Shown one piece after another: positions 9,296 through 18,802 of a stretch of 64,000 nt of DNA; within the stretch, counting starts at the first letter, position 1, and each line of letters begins with the position of its first letter. The notes under the pieces were generated by a model, which ran no database searches, was not told the DNA's origin, and worked only from the letters and a program-made list of their open reading frames with translations. Source of the stretch: Mycolicibacterium hippocampi (GTDB lineage: Bacteria; Actinomycetota; Actinomycetes; Mycobacteriales; Mycobacteriaceae); contig NZ_BLLB01000002.1 of NCBI RefSeq assembly GCF_010723735.1, positions 2,356,001 to 2,420,000 on the forward strand, in the 5' to 3' direction. The position numbers and the translations under genes were made by a program.

Positions 9296-9775
9296 TCAGG
9301 GAAGCCGGTTGTTGCGCAACGCCTTCCACCCGATCACAGGTAGCGCGTAGGTCACGAGAACGCCGAACAGGTAGGCCGGCGCCAACCCGATGGTCGACCA
9401 CAGATTGGCCTCACCGTGTCGGTTGCGGCCGAAGCTCAGCGCTCGATTATTCGTCAGGTTCGATGCGAAGTAGAAGATCACATTGGCCCAGCCGTCGGCG
9501 ACGACGATCCATGCCAGTCGCTTCGCGCGCTTCTCCGGAAGCCCGGTCATCGGCATTACCGCCGCGGTCGCGACCACCATCATGCCGTTCAGTGCCGGGC
9601 CGGTATGCGCTCGGGCCCATCCTTCGTCCGTGCCGGGGACGTTGAACTTCACGATCTTGCCGGGGCGGACTTCCCACCCGCCGAGCAGCTTCGCCCACAA
9701 CACTAGCCCCGCGAGCAAGGTCGAGAAGATCATCAAGATGCCGTGGCCGGCCATCTTACGCTGAAGCGATTCCAT
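9296..9775 (-). CDS. styC: Styrene oxide isomerase paralogue
   Basis: The 159-residue, four-helix membrane protein is a close relative of the StyC encoded at 12.97 kb. Family residues are kept: His57 (ARAHTGPALNG, the reported haem ligand of styrene oxide isomerases), Asn63 and Tyr102 (ANVIFYF). It would isomerise styrene oxide to phenylacetaldehyde by a Meinwald rearrangement. Its ATG lies inside the end of the AraC-type gene (20-base overlap) after AAGGAAA, so the two form an operon. It is more divergent than the clustered copy and could act on another epoxide or be a spare. Confidence 0.85.
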   Translation of the reverse strand: MESLQRKMAGHGILMIFSTLLAGLVLWAKLLGGWEVRPGKIVKFNVPGTDEGWARAHTGPALNGMMVVATAAVMPMTGLPEKRAKRLAWIVVADGWANVIFYFASNLTNNRALSFGRNRHGEANLWSTIGLAPAYLFGVLVTYALPVIGWKALRNNRLP

Positions 9776-10769
9776 GCGGTTTCCTTAATTTCAGATCGAC
9801 TGCGCCAGAGGCGATTTGGGCATGGGCGCGGAACTCGCGGGGGGCTTCTCCGTACGCAAGCTTGAAAAGGCGGGAGAAGTAGGACGAATCGATCAAGCCC
9901 CAGCGTGCGGCGATAGCACCGATGGACGTACCCGCGAAGCGGGGGTCAAGCAGGTCGCTGCGGCAATGCTCCAACCGGCGACTCCGGATCCAGTCGGTGA
10001 CTGTCATTCCTTCGCTCTCGAACAGCTTCTGCAGATAGCGGGACGAGATGTTGTGCGCCTCAGCGATTCTCGACGAACTCAGCTCGGGATCTTCGAGCCG
10101 GGCGTCGATGAACGCCTTGATGCGCAGGATCAACGCTGCGCGGTGCGTCTCGGGCGGGACACGCGACTCGACACCGAGCTGCTCGGTGATGGCCGCCGCC
10201 AGCATGTTGATGACCGCCGACGACACCTCGAGGTTGGCGGAGAGTTCGTCACTGCGCATCTGCTTGCTCATGGTGAGAAGCAGCGGAGCGACGAGACCCC
10301 CAATGCCCTGACGACCGGAGACTCGGCGGGCCGTGAATTGACCGAGTTCGTCATTGCGCAGCGGCAGGAGCTCGCGCGGGAACATGACGACGAGACACTT
10401 GAACGTGTCGTCGAACGACAGCTGGTACTGCCGGCGAGTGTCGTACAGCGCGAAGTCACCGGGGGTCAGCGCCGCCTCGCGACCGTCCTGAGTGAGCACG
10501 CAGTAGCCGCGCAACTGCAGGCCGAGCTTGAGCAGGCCGGGGTCGCTCTGCCGAATCGTCTGTGCAGTCCGGGCGACTTCACACGAGCTGCCGCTGATCT
10601 CGCTGATATGTGTTGAGCCGACGCTCTGGCTGACCAACTCGCCGCCGAACGGGAGACCGCCAGTGTGCGCGGTCGCGGCAAGCGGCACGTAAGTCTGCGA
10701 GACAGTCTCGCTCCAGGAATCGAACTGGTCCTTGGCGGGAAGATCGGTAAACGAGACGATCGACGTCAC
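9756..10769 (-). CDS. AraC-family transcriptional regulator
   Basis: The 337-residue protein has an N-terminal AraC-binding-like domain (about 1-210, with the cupin-like stretch GDFALYDTRRQYQLSF) and a C-terminal double helix-turn-helix (about 220-320, including RYLQKLFESEGMTVTDW and SSYFSRLFKLAYGEAPREFR). This architecture is typical of activators of aromatic degradation such as NphR or FeaR-type regulators. It starts with GTG after a strong AAGGAGGTGG and is divergent from styABCD, so it is the likely styrene-responsive activator. The last dozen codons run into the styC paralogue, suggesting a shifted C-terminus. Confidence 0.85.
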   Translation of the reverse strand: MTSIVSFTDLPAKDQFDSWSETVSQTYVPLAATAHTGGLPFGGELVSQSVGSTHISEISGSSCEVARTAQTIRQSDPGLLKLGLQLRGYCVLTQDGREAALTPGDFALYDTRRQYQLSFDDTFKCLVVMFPRELLPLRNDELGQFTARRVSGRQGIGGLVAPLLLTMSKQMRSDELSANLEVSSAVINMLAAAITEQLGVESRVPPETHRAALILRIKAFIDARLEDPELSSSRIAEAHNISSRYLQKLFESEGMTVTDWIRSRRLEHCRSDLLDPRFAGTSIGAIAARWGLIDSSYFSRLFKLAYGEAPREFRAHAQIASGAVDLKLRKPHGIASA

Positions 10770-10844
10770 TTCCGACCACCTCCTTCCACGAGAACACCGG
10801 AGTTGTGGTGCTCGCAGTGTGTACCACGCCCCACTCTAGCGCCA

Positions 10845-10886
10845 AATGTAATCACCATCACAGCGAATGTAACCGAACAGTCGGTT
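10845..10886. promoter_or_regulatory. Candidate AraC-type operator in the araC-styA gap
   Basis: Two direct repeats of AATGTAA start at 10845 and 10866, exactly 21 bp or two helical turns apart, the usual arrangement for AraC-family dimers. The second overlaps an inverted repeat with perfect 6-bp arms (AACCGA/TCGGTT, 10871-10886). They lie in the 351-base gap between the divergent regulator and styA, about 75-100 bases upstream of the regulator start. No gene is seen in the gap. Confidence 0.5.
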
Positions 10887-11005
10887 GGTTAATCGACGAT
10901 CAATGCATTTCAGGGCGCTAATCTGCGATTTTCGACGTTGGGCGCGTCCGTCGTATCAACAGTTCGCAATAGTCCAAGACCCTTGCGGTGACCACGCCGA
11001 TACTC

Positions 11006-11021
11006 GGTGACACGGATCACG
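11006..11021. promoter_or_regulatory. CRP-like site upstream of styA
   Basis: GGTGA-N6-TCACG matches the core GTGA-N6-TCAC of mycobacterial CRP/GlxR sites, with one mismatch from consensus at each outer position. It is 100 bases upstream of the styA start. A site with the same N6 bases except the last precedes the second styA at a similar distance, which argues that it is functional. Confidence 0.55.
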
Positions 11022-11120
11022 TACGCGGAGTGCGTGAGACCTCTGTCGCCGAATTGGTCGGGCAAATGCCAACAACGTTGACCGGGGGTTGACGTCCGCG
11101 CGAACACGAAGGGGTTCTTC

Positions 11121-12404
11121 ATGACCAAGCGCATTGCCATCGTCGGAGCCGGCACCGCCGGTCTGCAGCTGGGCCTGTATCTGCAGGACAAGGGCGTTGA
11201 ATCGACGATCTTCACTGACAAGAGAATCGAGGACTACCCCCACGTTCGGCTGCTCAACACTGTGGCCCACCACCAGGTGACGGTGCAGCGTGAGGACGCA
11301 CTCGGCGTCAATCATTGGCCAACAGACGGCTACTTTGGCCATTACTACTACATCGGCATGCCAGGTAACCCCATCGAGTTCTACGGGGACCTCACCACCG
11401 GGCCCAGCCGTGCGGTCGACTACCGCATCTACTTGCCGACGCTGATGAAGGACTACCAGGACCGCGGCGGGCATATCCAATACGGCGACATTAGTGTCGC
11501 CGACCTGCCCCAGCTCTCCGATGCATACGACCTCGTCGTGATCGGTACCGGTAAGGGCGGGCTCGGCACTCTCTTCGCACGCGACGAACAGAGTTCACCC
11601 TTCACGTCACCGCAGCGTCAGCTGTGCGTCGGATTGTTTAAGGGCATCGCGCAACAGGACACGAAAGCGGTCAGCTTCTGTATCTCGCCCGGCGCCGGCG
11701 AGATGATCGAAATCCCAACTGTGACGTTCAGTGGTGACGCATCGGCGCTGGTCTTCGAGAACCACCCTGGCAGCGACCTCGAGCAGCTCACTCACACGCG
11801 GTACGAGGACAACCCCCGCGCATTCCTGGATCTCGTACTGGACAAGCTGCGCACGCACTACCCGATCACCGCTCGCAGAGTCAACGAGGAGGAGTTCGAC
11901 GTCGCCAACAGCCCGCTGGACATCCTGCAGGGTGCAGTCACGCCGACGGTCCGCCACGGCCACGTCAAGCTCGCGAACGGCAAGACTGCACTACTCATCG
12001 GCGACGCGCACGCGACGGTGGACCCCGTCTTGGGCCAGGGCGGAAACATGGCGTCGTACGCCGCGCATGTGGTTGGTCAGGAAATCGTCGCCACCGACTT
12101 CTTCGACGAGCGTTTCTTCGCGGAGGTCGACGCTCGCCGGGCCAATCGAGTGCTCGGTGCCACGCGGTGGACCAACTTCATGCTCGGCGCGCTGAACACC
12201 CTGCCTGACGCTTTCACGCAATTCCTCGGTGCGGTATCTCAGAATCGGGGGCTGGCGGATCGGTTCACAGACAACTTCAACTATCCCGAGAAGCAGTGGG
12301 ATCTATTCTCCAACCCGGATGCAGTCAGGCTGTGGATTGACGAGAACTCCAGCGTCCCTGGGGAGGATGGTCACCCTTTCGTGCTAGCGGGGGCGCAGTC
12401 GTGA
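11121..12404 (+). CDS. styA: Styrene monooxygenase, FAD-dependent epoxidase subunit
   Basis: The 427-residue flavoprotein belongs to the StyA group of external flavoprotein monooxygenases. It uses FADH2 supplied by StyB to epoxidise styrene to (S)-styrene oxide. The N-terminal Rossmann motif ([15 protein letters not shown]) and the C-terminal FAD-binding segment ([21 protein letters not shown]) are intact and the length is normal. It starts the styABCD operon, with AAGGGG upstream and a four-base overlap (GTGA) with styB. A close paralogue lies at 45.7 kb. Confidence 0.93.
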   Translation: MTKRIAIVGAGTAGLQLGLYLQDKGVESTIFTDKRIEDYPHVRLLNTVAHHQVTVQREDALGVNHWPTDGYFGHYYYIGMPGNPIEFYGDLTTGPSRAVDYRIYLPTLMKDYQDRGGHIQYGDISVADLPQLSDAYDLVVIGTGKGGLGTLFARDEQSSPFTSPQRQLCVGLFKGIAQQDTKAVSFCISPGAGEMIEIPTVTFSGDASALVFENHPGSDLEQLTHTRYEDNPRAFLDLVLDKLRTHYPITARRVNEEEFDVANSPLDILQGAVTPTVRHGHVKLANGKTALLIGDAHATVDPVLGQGGNMASYAAHVVGQEIVATDFFDERFFAEVDARRANRVLGATRWTNFMLGALNTLPDAFTQFLGAVSQNRGLADRFTDNFNYPEKQWDLFSNPDAVRLWIDENSSVPGEDGHPFVLAGAQS

Positions 12405-12940
12405 CTGCGGCCCTCGTGGCCCCCGCTCCCGCCGCCGTTCCTGTCGACGAGGTGCCGTCGGCCGCGGTCGTTGCCGACGCGACGCAGTTCCGCAGTTCCG
12501 TCGCTCTCTTCGCCACAGGCATCGCCGTGGTGACGATGCCGGACGGAAAAGGGGGCGTCCATGGCATCACCGTGAACAGCTTCACTTCTATCAGCCTCGA
12601 TCCGCCCACGGTGATGATCTCCCTCAAAGCCGGCCGAGCACACCAACTGATTTCCGATAGCGGTTGCTACGGCGTCAGCGTGCTCAGTGAGGCGCAGCAG
12701 GGACATTCGCGCTACTTCACCGGGAAGCGCGAGGGAGAGTGGACGCCCGAGTACGTCGAGGGCCATCGCATACCGACGCTCGCCGGAAGCCTCGCTCGCT
12801 TCGAGTGCGAAGTGGTCAACGCGGTTCCGGTGAACGATCACACGCTGTTCATCGCCCGAGTCGTGCGGTGCGAGTCGGAGACCGGCTCACCGCTCATGTT
12901 CTTCGCCAGCAACTACCACCAGCCGCTGCTGGCGCCCTGA
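12401..12940 (+). CDS. styB: Styrene monooxygenase flavin reductase
   Basis: The 179-residue protein is a flavin reductase-like domain (residues about 25-175) with the usual opening of the fold ([17 protein letters not shown]) and the [20 protein letters not shown] flavin-binding stretch. It reduces FAD with NADH and hands FADH2 to StyA. An Ala/Pro-rich 20-residue N-terminal extension precedes the domain. The GTG start overlaps the styA stop, so the two subunits are probably translated together. It is the only styB in the window and may also serve the distant second StyA. Confidence 0.92.
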   Translation: MTAALVAPAPAAVPVDEVPSAAVVADATQFRSSVALFATGIAVVTMPDGKGGVHGITVNSFTSISLDPPTVMISLKAGRAHQLISDSGCYGVSVLSEAQQGHSRYFTGKREGEWTPEYVEGHRIPTLAGSLARFECEVVNAVPVNDHTLFIARVVRCESETGSPLMFFASNYHQPLLAP

Positions 12941-12971
12941 CAGCGTCCCATCTCAACGAAAGAACCTCGTA

Positions 12972-13481
12972 ATGCTGACTTTTCAACGCAAGATGTACGG
13001 CCACGGCGTACTGATGATCTTCTCGACCCTGGTCGCCGGAGTGTTCCTCTGGATGAACCTGGTGGGCGGATTCGAGCTCGTCCCCGGCTACATCATCCAC
13101 TTCAACATTCCCGGCACCCCCGAAAGCTGGGCGCGCGCACATGTCGGTCCTGCCCTGAACGGCATGATGGTCATCGCGGTCGCACTGGTTATCACCCGAG
13201 TCGACTTTCCCGAAAGGAAGGCGAGACTTCTCGCGTGGATTGTCATCCTCGACGGTTGGTCGAATGTCATCTTCTACTTCTTCGCCAACTTCGCACCCAC
13301 GCGAGGACTGAGCTTCGGTGACAACAAGTTCGGCGAGACCAACATCTTCGGTGTGATAGCGCTTGCCGGTGCGTATGTCTTCGGAGTCCTAGCGCTGGTT
13401 GCCCTGGCGATGATCGGTTGGAGGTTGATCCGACAGAAGACCACCAACGACGAGTTACCTGAGAAGCTCACCGTCGCCTGA
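12972..13481 (+). CDS. styC: Styrene oxide isomerase
   Basis: The 169-residue protein has four membrane helices and matches StyC along its length. The residues reported for haem b binding and epoxide opening in this family are present: His57 (ARAHVGPALNGMM), Asn63 and Tyr102 (SNVIFYFF). It converts styrene oxide to phenylacetaldehyde in the membrane. It sits 31 bases after styB behind GAAAGAAC-like sequence. The paralogue at 9.3 kb lacks the charged 10-residue tail seen here. Confidence 0.93.
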   Translation: MLTFQRKMYGHGVLMIFSTLVAGVFLWMNLVGGFELVPGYIIHFNIPGTPESWARAHVGPALNGMMVIAVALVITRVDFPERKARLLAWIVILDGWSNVIFYFFANFAPTRGLSFGDNKFGETNIFGVIALAGAYVFGVLALVALAMIGWRLIRQKTTNDELPEKLTVA

Positions 13482-13548
13482 CCGCAACCATTCCAGTAGC
13501 CACACCAAAGTCATCCGCTCCAGCCTGGAGCGATGCGAAAGGAAACCA

Positions 13549-15042
13549 ATGACCATCGTCAGCGGCGCGCCGGCATCCGCTACTGCCCACCTGCCGGAGG
13601 GCACACGGACGGAACTGTTTGTGGACGGACAATGGCGGCCGGCCAGCGGCGGTGCCACGCTCCCCGACCTCAACCCCGCTAATGAGGAAACCCTAGCCGA
13701 CATCGCGGCAGGTTCGGTGGAGGACATCGATGCCGCCGTACGCGGGGCACGTGCGCAGCTCGACGGCGCTTGGGGAGCACTTTCGGGTGGTGCTCGCGGC
13801 CAGATCCTCAGCCGCATCGCCGATCTCATCGAACGCGACGCGGGCAAGCTCGCCATTCTGGAAGCGCTAGACATCGGGAAACCCGTCGGGCAGCCGCAGG
13901 TGCTTGACATCCCCAATGCCGCGGCCACTTTCCGCCACTTCGCGGGGTGGGCCGACAAGATCAGCGGAGCGACGATTCCCACAGCGGGGTACATGGGCCG
14001 CCCCACCCACTCCTACACGGTGCGCGAACCCGTCGGCGTCATCGGAGCGATCATCCCGTGGAACACACCGCTGATGATCGCAGCGTGGAAGCTCGCTCCG
14101 GCGCTCGCAGCCGGTAACACCCTTGTCGTCAAACCAGCCGAGGACGCTCCGCTTTCAATCCTGGCACTCGGCCTGATTCTAGAGGAGGCAGGTCTTCCAG
14201 CCGGCACCGTCAACATCGTGCCGGGCGCCGGATCAATTGCAGGCAACGCGTTGGTCGAGCATCCGGGTGTCGACAAAATTAGCTTCACAGGTAGCCCCGA
14301 AATCGGCCGGCTGATCCAGAAGAAGGCGGCGGACACGTTCAAGCGAGTCACGCTTGAACTCGGCGGCAAGTCACCGCAGATCATCCTTCCGGACGCCAAC
14401 GTCGAAGCAGCGGTGGCTGGTACGGCTATGGGCCTGTTCTTCAATCAGGGTGAGGTGTGCGCGGCCGGCACTCGCATCTTCGTGCACAGGTCGCTCTACG
14501 CCGATGTCGTGGACGCGCTCAGCGCCGCAGCCTCCGCTCAAGTGCTGGGCGACCCGTTCGACCCCGACACCACGCTCGGCGCATTGGTGAGTGCGCGGCA
14601 GCGTGATTCGGTCCTGGGTTATATCCAGCGTGGCCGAAGTGAAGGTGCTCGCGTCACAGCCGGTGGTGGCCGTCCGGACGGACCTGGCTATTTCGTGCAA
14701 CCGACGATCTTCGCCGATGCGACCAACGACATGACGATTGCACGCGAGGAGATCTTCGGGCCCGTCGGAACCGTGATCGCATACGATGACGTCGACGACG
14801 CGATTCGCCAGGCCAATGACACGAAATACGGTCTTGCAGCGACAATCTGGACCAATGATGTGTCGCAAGCCCATTCGCTGGCCCGCCGTGTACGTGCCGG
14901 TGCGGTATGGGTCAACGGCTGGGCCGCCATCGATCCCGCCCTGCCCTGGGGCGGAATGAAATCCAGCGGCATCGGCCGCGAACTCGGCTGGAGCGGCATC
15001 CTCGCCAATACCGAGGAGAAGGTCGTGACAGTCGTTCTATAG
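13549..15042 (+). CDS. styD: Phenylacetaldehyde dehydrogenase
   Basis: The 497-residue NAD-dependent aldehyde dehydrogenase has the catalytic cysteine (NQGEVCAAGTRIFVH), the general-base glutamate (TLELGGKSPQ) and the usual PWN substrate-side motif (IIPWNTPL). Position after styC makes phenylacetaldehyde the likely substrate, giving phenylacetate for the paa genes at 32-44 kb. GAAAGGAAACC precedes the ATG. Aldehyde specificity cannot be read from sequence alone. Confidence 0.9.
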   Translation: MTIVSGAPASATAHLPEGTRTELFVDGQWRPASGGATLPDLNPANEETLADIAAGSVEDIDAAVRGARAQLDGAWGALSGGARGQILSRIADLIERDAGKLAILEALDIGKPVGQPQVLDIPNAAATFRHFAGWADKISGATIPTAGYMGRPTHSYTVREPVGVIGAIIPWNTPLMIAAWKLAPALAAGNTLVVKPAEDAPLSILALGLILEEAGLPAGTVNIVPGAGSIAGNALVEHPGVDKISFTGSPEIGRLIQKKAADTFKRVTLELGGKSPQIILPDANVEAAVAGTAMGLFFNQGEVCAAGTRIFVHRSLYADVVDALSAAASAQVLGDPFDPDTTLGALVSARQRDSVLGYIQRGRSEGARVTAGGGRPDGPGYFVQPTIFADATNDMTIAREEIFGPVGTVIAYDDVDDAIRQANDTKYGLAATIWTNDVSQAHSLARRVRAGAVWVNGWAAIDPALPWGGMKSSGIGRELGWSGILANTEEKVVTVVL

Positions 15043-15113
15043 TCCTGCGCGCCCGCACGGCCGACGTACGCTTTCCGGCCGTGTGGGCGCGTAACCGACC
15101 GAGGGGAGAGGTC

Positions 15114-16064
15114 TTGGCAATCAACGGGATTCGTGCGTCACACCAGCCGATCCTCGTTGCCGAGGGCGTCTCCAAGCAGTTCGGCGGTCTGTTGGCCGTA
15201 GATGGTGTCGACCTGGTGGTATGGCCGGGTGAAGTTGTTGCGCTCCTTGGGCCCAACGGTGCTGGCAAGACCACCACGATCGAGATGTGCGAGGGGTTCC
15301 TCGCGCCGGACAGCGGGCGCGTGCGCATCCTGGGCATGGATCCGATGGCGAGCCGGGACCGCCTACGCCCTCACCTCGGTGTCATGATTCAAGGCGGAGG
15401 CGGTTATCCGGGCATACGAACCGGAGAGATGCTCGAACTGGCGGCGAGCGCGGCTGCCGAGCCACTCGACACGAAATGGCTGCTAGGCATGCTTGGCTTG
15501 GCCGAGGCTGTTCGGACGAAATATCGACAACTCTCAGGCGGTCAGCGGCAGCGCCTTTCGCTAGCGTGCGCTCTCGTGGGACGACCCGACGTCGTGTTTC
15601 TAGACGAACCGACCGAGGGGCTCGACCCCGCTGGGCAACAGCTCGTGTGGGACATAACCCGACGTCTTCGCGCAGACGGCGTCGCAATCGTCCTCACGAC
15701 ACACGCGGTCGATGAAGCCGAACAAATCGCGGACAAAGTGGTCATCATCGACAACGGCCGGATCATTGCCCAGGGCAGCCCCGCCGAGGTGACTCATCAC
15801 GGCGCTCAGGAGCAACTCATCTTCACTGCCTCGAGTGGGCTGAACACCGTCGAGTTGAACACTTCGCTCGGCACGCGCTACACCGTCCAGGAGTCCACAC
15901 CCGGGCGATATCTGGTACTCGGACGAATCTCCCCGGCAGTCGTCGACGCCGTCACAGCGTGGGGTGCCGCGGAACGAGTTCTTCTGTCGGAACTGCACGT
16001 TCGTAGCAGTCAGCTCGAACAGACCTTCGTAGAACTGACTCATCGCGAACTGGGCGTCGGATGA
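15114..16064 (+). CDS. ABC transporter ATPase (ABC-2/DrrA type)
   Basis: The 316-residue ATPase has Walker A (GPNGAGKTT), signature (LSGGQRQRLS), Walker B (VVFLDEPTEGLD) and H-loop (LTTHAVDEAEQIADK) followed by a DrrA-type C-terminal domain. I chose TTG 15114 because GAGGGGAGAG lies just upstream; the frame stays open further upstream. It overlaps the permease gene by four bases (ATGA). Following styD so closely, it may export a toxic intermediate such as styrene or the epoxide, but the substrate is inference. Confidence 0.85.
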   Translation: MAINGIRASHQPILVAEGVSKQFGGLLAVDGVDLVVWPGEVVALLGPNGAGKTTTIEMCEGFLAPDSGRVRILGMDPMASRDRLRPHLGVMIQGGGGYPGIRTGEMLELAASAAAEPLDTKWLLGMLGLAEAVRTKYRQLSGGQRQRLSLACALVGRPDVVFLDEPTEGLDPAGQQLVWDITRRLRADGVAIVLTTHAVDEAEQIADKVVIIDNGRIIAQGSPAEVTHHGAQEQLIFTASSGLNTVELNTSLGTRYTVQESTPGRYLVLGRISPAVVDAVTAWGAAERVLLSELHVRSSQLEQTFVELTHRELGVG

Positions 16065-16840
16065 CCTCGACCGCGGTCGCGCCCATCGCACCGGGAACGT
16101 TCGTCCCAGCGCCGGGTGCCGTTCCCGTCGCACGAACTGTCATCAGACTGAGCTGGCTGGAGTTCAAGCTATTCGCGCGCAACGGCGAGCAAATCGTTGT
16201 GAACCTGATCATTCCCGTGACGGCGCTCTTGGCCCTGATACTGCTTCCCGTAGGCGATCTAGGCGCCGATCGGCCGGCCGTAGTAGTGCCAGCCGTCATG
16301 GCCGCTGCAATCATCTCTAGCGCATTCACCGGTCAGTCAATCGCCATCGCGTTCGATCGAAAATACGGGGCAATGAAGCGCGTCGGCGCCACTTGCGCGC
16401 CACGATGGGCCATCGTCGTCAGCAAGTCAGTTGCCGTATCTGGCGTCATTGCTGCGCAATTGACCATCCTGGGTGCCATCGGACTCCTCGTCGGATGGTC
16501 GCCGGCAGCGACTGAGATCTTCAACATGGCTGTTATTGCTGCCGCCGGGGCCTCATGCTTCTCCGCGCTGGGTTTACTACTGGGCGGCGCGCTTCGTGCC
16601 GAACTCGTGCTACCACTCGCAAATGTGTTGTGGCTGATCCAACTCGGGATGGTCGTCAACGGAACATATACTCCGACAGCGAGTCCTGCTGATGTGCTGG
16701 TCGACTTCAGTCCCGCCGGCGCTCTCACTTCGGGGATGACGTCGACATCGATAGCGTCCCAGGAGCATGCGCTTCTGGTGCTGGCGATCTGGACGATCGC
16801 GGCCGGCTGCTTGGCGAAACGGTGGTTCCGCTTCACGTAG
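16061..16840 (+). CDS. ABC-2 type transporter permease
   Basis: The 259-residue protein has about six hydrophobic segments and the layout of ABC-2 permeases paired with DrrA-like ATPases. Its first 25 residues are rich in Ala and Pro, then RTVIRLSWLEFKLFARNGEQ leads into the first helix. It completes the two-gene exporter with the overlapping ATPase gene. The gap that follows (16841-17072) shows no gene and no convincing terminator. Confidence 0.85.
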   Translation: MTSTAVAPIAPGTFVPAPGAVPVARTVIRLSWLEFKLFARNGEQIVVNLIIPVTALLALILLPVGDLGADRPAVVVPAVMAAAIISSAFTGQSIAIAFDRKYGAMKRVGATCAPRWAIVVSKSVAVSGVIAAQLTILGAIGLLVGWSPAATEIFNMAVIAAAGASCFSALGLLLGGALRAELVLPLANVLWLIQLGMVVNGTYTPTASPADVLVDFSPAGALTSGMTSTSIASQEHALLVLAIWTIAAGCLAKRWFRFT

Positions 16841-17072
16841 TGCGGTGCTCGCGAGCCCTGCGACGGTCCCGATGTAGGCGCCAATCTCGGTTGTGTACAA
16901 AGCGTTTGCGGTTGGAACGTGACAGGGCGTAATCGTCTCAGAAGCCGTTCGCCTCCGTCGCATACCGAGTGTCAGGTAGGCCACATGATTCTGGGCAGTT
17001 GATTACGGACCGATTGCACGCGGACGCGACATGGCCGCATACGGCACGAGTTTCGAAGAGAGGCGACTAACG

Positions 17073-17132
17073 ATGAGCTCGCCGACGACGATGTCACCGC
17101 GCACGCTTCGCGGACGAGCGGGCGTCCGGTGA
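17073..17132 (+). CDS. Putative 19-codon leader peptide of the mce operon
   Basis: An ATG with a good ribosome site (GAAGAGAGG at 17055-17063) opens a 19-codon frame whose TGA overlaps the GTG start of the first yrbE gene (GTGA). The product would be basic (MSSPTTMSPRTLRGRAGVR). It may couple or tune translation of the permease gene, or merely be a chance frame. Confidence 0.3.
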   Translation: MSSPTTMSPRTLRGRAGVR

Positions 17133-17926
17133 CAACCACATCGCGGCGCGCGGGCTTCGTCGGCGCACAACTGGGTCGACCCCTCGGACATGTCGGTGGG
17201 TTCGCGCGAATGTGCACGCTGACGGGGAAGGGCCTTTTCCAGCGACCTTTCGAGTGGCGTGAGCTCATCATGCAGTCGTGGTTCCTGTTGAGCGTCACCA
17301 TGTTTCCCACCATTCTGGCGGCCATACCGCTGACCGTGCTTTTGACTTTCACATTGAACGTCCTATTGGCCGAGTTCGGTGCGGCGGACATCTCCGGTGC
17401 CGGCGCCGCCCTCGGTGCCGTGACCCAGCTCGGTCCGCTCACCACAGTTCTGGTAGTCGCGGGGGCGGGTTCGACTGCGATCTGCGCTGACCTCGGAGCG
17501 AGGACCATCCGCGAGGAGATCGATGCGATGGAGGTGATGGGTATCGACCCTATTCGCCGTCTCGTGGTTCCGCGAGTTCTCGCGGCGACGATCGTTGCGA
17601 GCCTGCTGAACAGCCTCGTGATCATTGTCGGCCTGGTCGGTGGTTTCTTCTTCAGCGTGTACCTGCAGAACGTTTCCGCTGGTGCTTACCTGTCGACTCT
17701 CACCCTCGTCACCGGCTTGCCCGAACTCGTCATCGCCATGGCCAAAGCGGTGTCGTTCGGGCTGATCGCCGGACTCGTTGGCTGCTATCGCGGGCTGACG
17801 GTGTCCGGCGGAGCAAAGGGTGTCGGCACCGCTGTCAATGAGACGGTGGTGCTGTGCGTCATCGCGCTCTACGCGGTGAACGTCATCCTGACCACCATCG
17901 GTGTGCGTTTCGGAACGGGGAACTGA
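17129..17926 (+). CDS. yrbEA: Mce transporter permease YrbEA (MlaE family)
   Basis: The 265-residue permease has five to six membrane segments and the MlaE signature (EEIDAMEVMGIDPIRRLVVPRVLA). In Mce systems a YrbEA/YrbEB pair forms the transmembrane core, with the six Mce proteins making the periplasmic conduit and an unlinked MceG ATPase driving transport. It opens the operon and is one base from the next gene. The start overlaps the small leader frame; a start further inside cannot be excluded. Confidence 0.93.
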   Translation: MTTTSRRAGFVGAQLGRPLGHVGGFARMCTLTGKGLFQRPFEWRELIMQSWFLLSVTMFPTILAAIPLTVLLTFTLNVLLAEFGAADISGAGAALGAVTQLGPLTTVLVVAGAGSTAICADLGARTIREEIDAMEVMGIDPIRRLVVPRVLAATIVASLLNSLVIIVGLVGGFFFSVYLQNVSAGAYLSTLTLVTGLPELVIAMAKAVSFGLIAGLVGCYRGLTVSGGAKGVGTAVNETVVLCVIALYAVNVILTTIGVRFGTGN

Positions 17927-17927
17927 C

Positions 17928-18797
17928 ATGGCGAATGCTGCAGTTGTACGCGCTCGCTTCCCGAGAACAGCGGGAAGTATCGATCGCTACGCAGGGGGTC
18001 CGGCACGAATAGCGGATTCCTTTGGTCGCATGGTGTGGTTCACCATTGAGAGCGTCGGCGATATCCCGCTCACTCTGCGACGGTACCGCGCCGAAACGGT
18101 TCGGCTGATTGCGCAAATCGGCATGGGTAGCGGAGCTCTGGCCGTCGTCGGCGGAACCGTCGCGATCGTCGCCTTCGTGACGTTGTCTGGTAGCTCCTTG
18201 GTGGCCATCCAGGGTTTCTCCTCGCTGGGAAACATCGGTGTGGAGGTGTTTACCGGCTTCTTCGCGGCCCTGGTCAACGTCCGCATCGCCGCACCCGTGG
18301 TCACCGGCATCGCGCTGGCCGCCACCGTGGGAGCCGGTGCGACTGCGGAACTCGGGGCGATGCGCATCAGCGAAGAAGTGGACGCGCTCGAGGTGATGGG
18401 CGTGAAATCGATCGCTTTCCTCGCGTCTACGCGCATTATCGCAGCAATCGTGTGCATACTGCCGCTCTACGGCCTTGCCATGGTGATGGCGTTTCTGTCG
18501 CCGCAACTCGTTACCACGCTCTTCTACGGGCAATCCAGCGGAACGTACGACCACTACTTCCGCACCTTCCTGCGGCCCGAGGACGTGGCGTGGTCGTTCG
18601 CCATGGCGGTGGTCATCGCGATCGTTGTCATGGTCACGCACTGTTTCTACGGGTATACGGCCGCGGGCGGCCCGGTGGGCGTCGGGGAAGCGGTTGGCCA
18701 GTCGATGCGGTTTTCTCTCGTGGCGGTAGTCGTTGTTGCCATGTTGGGCTCGTTGGCGCTCTACGGCGTCGACCCGAACTTCAATCTCTCGGTGTGA
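17928..18797 (+). CDS. yrbEB: Mce transporter permease YrbEB (MlaE family)
   Basis: The 289-residue second permease has the MlaE motif (EEVDALEVMGVKSIAFLASTRI) and the slightly longer N-terminus usual for YrbEB. I chose ATG 17928, immediately after the YrbEA stop, over the upstream in-frame GTG. It pairs with YrbEA. The next gene begins five bases after its stop. Confidence 0.93.
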   Translation: MANAAVVRARFPRTAGSIDRYAGGPARIADSFGRMVWFTIESVGDIPLTLRRYRAETVRLIAQIGMGSGALAVVGGTVAIVAFVTLSGSSLVAIQGFSSLGNIGVEVFTGFFAALVNVRIAAPVVTGIALAATVGAGATAELGAMRISEEVDALEVMGVKSIAFLASTRIIAAIVCILPLYGLAMVMAFLSPQLVTTLFYGQSSGTYDHYFRTFLRPEDVAWSFAMAVVIAIVVMVTHCFYGYTAAGGPVGVGEAVGQSMRFSLVAVVVVAMLGSLALYGVDPNFNLSV

Positions 18798-18802
18798 ACG
18801 TG

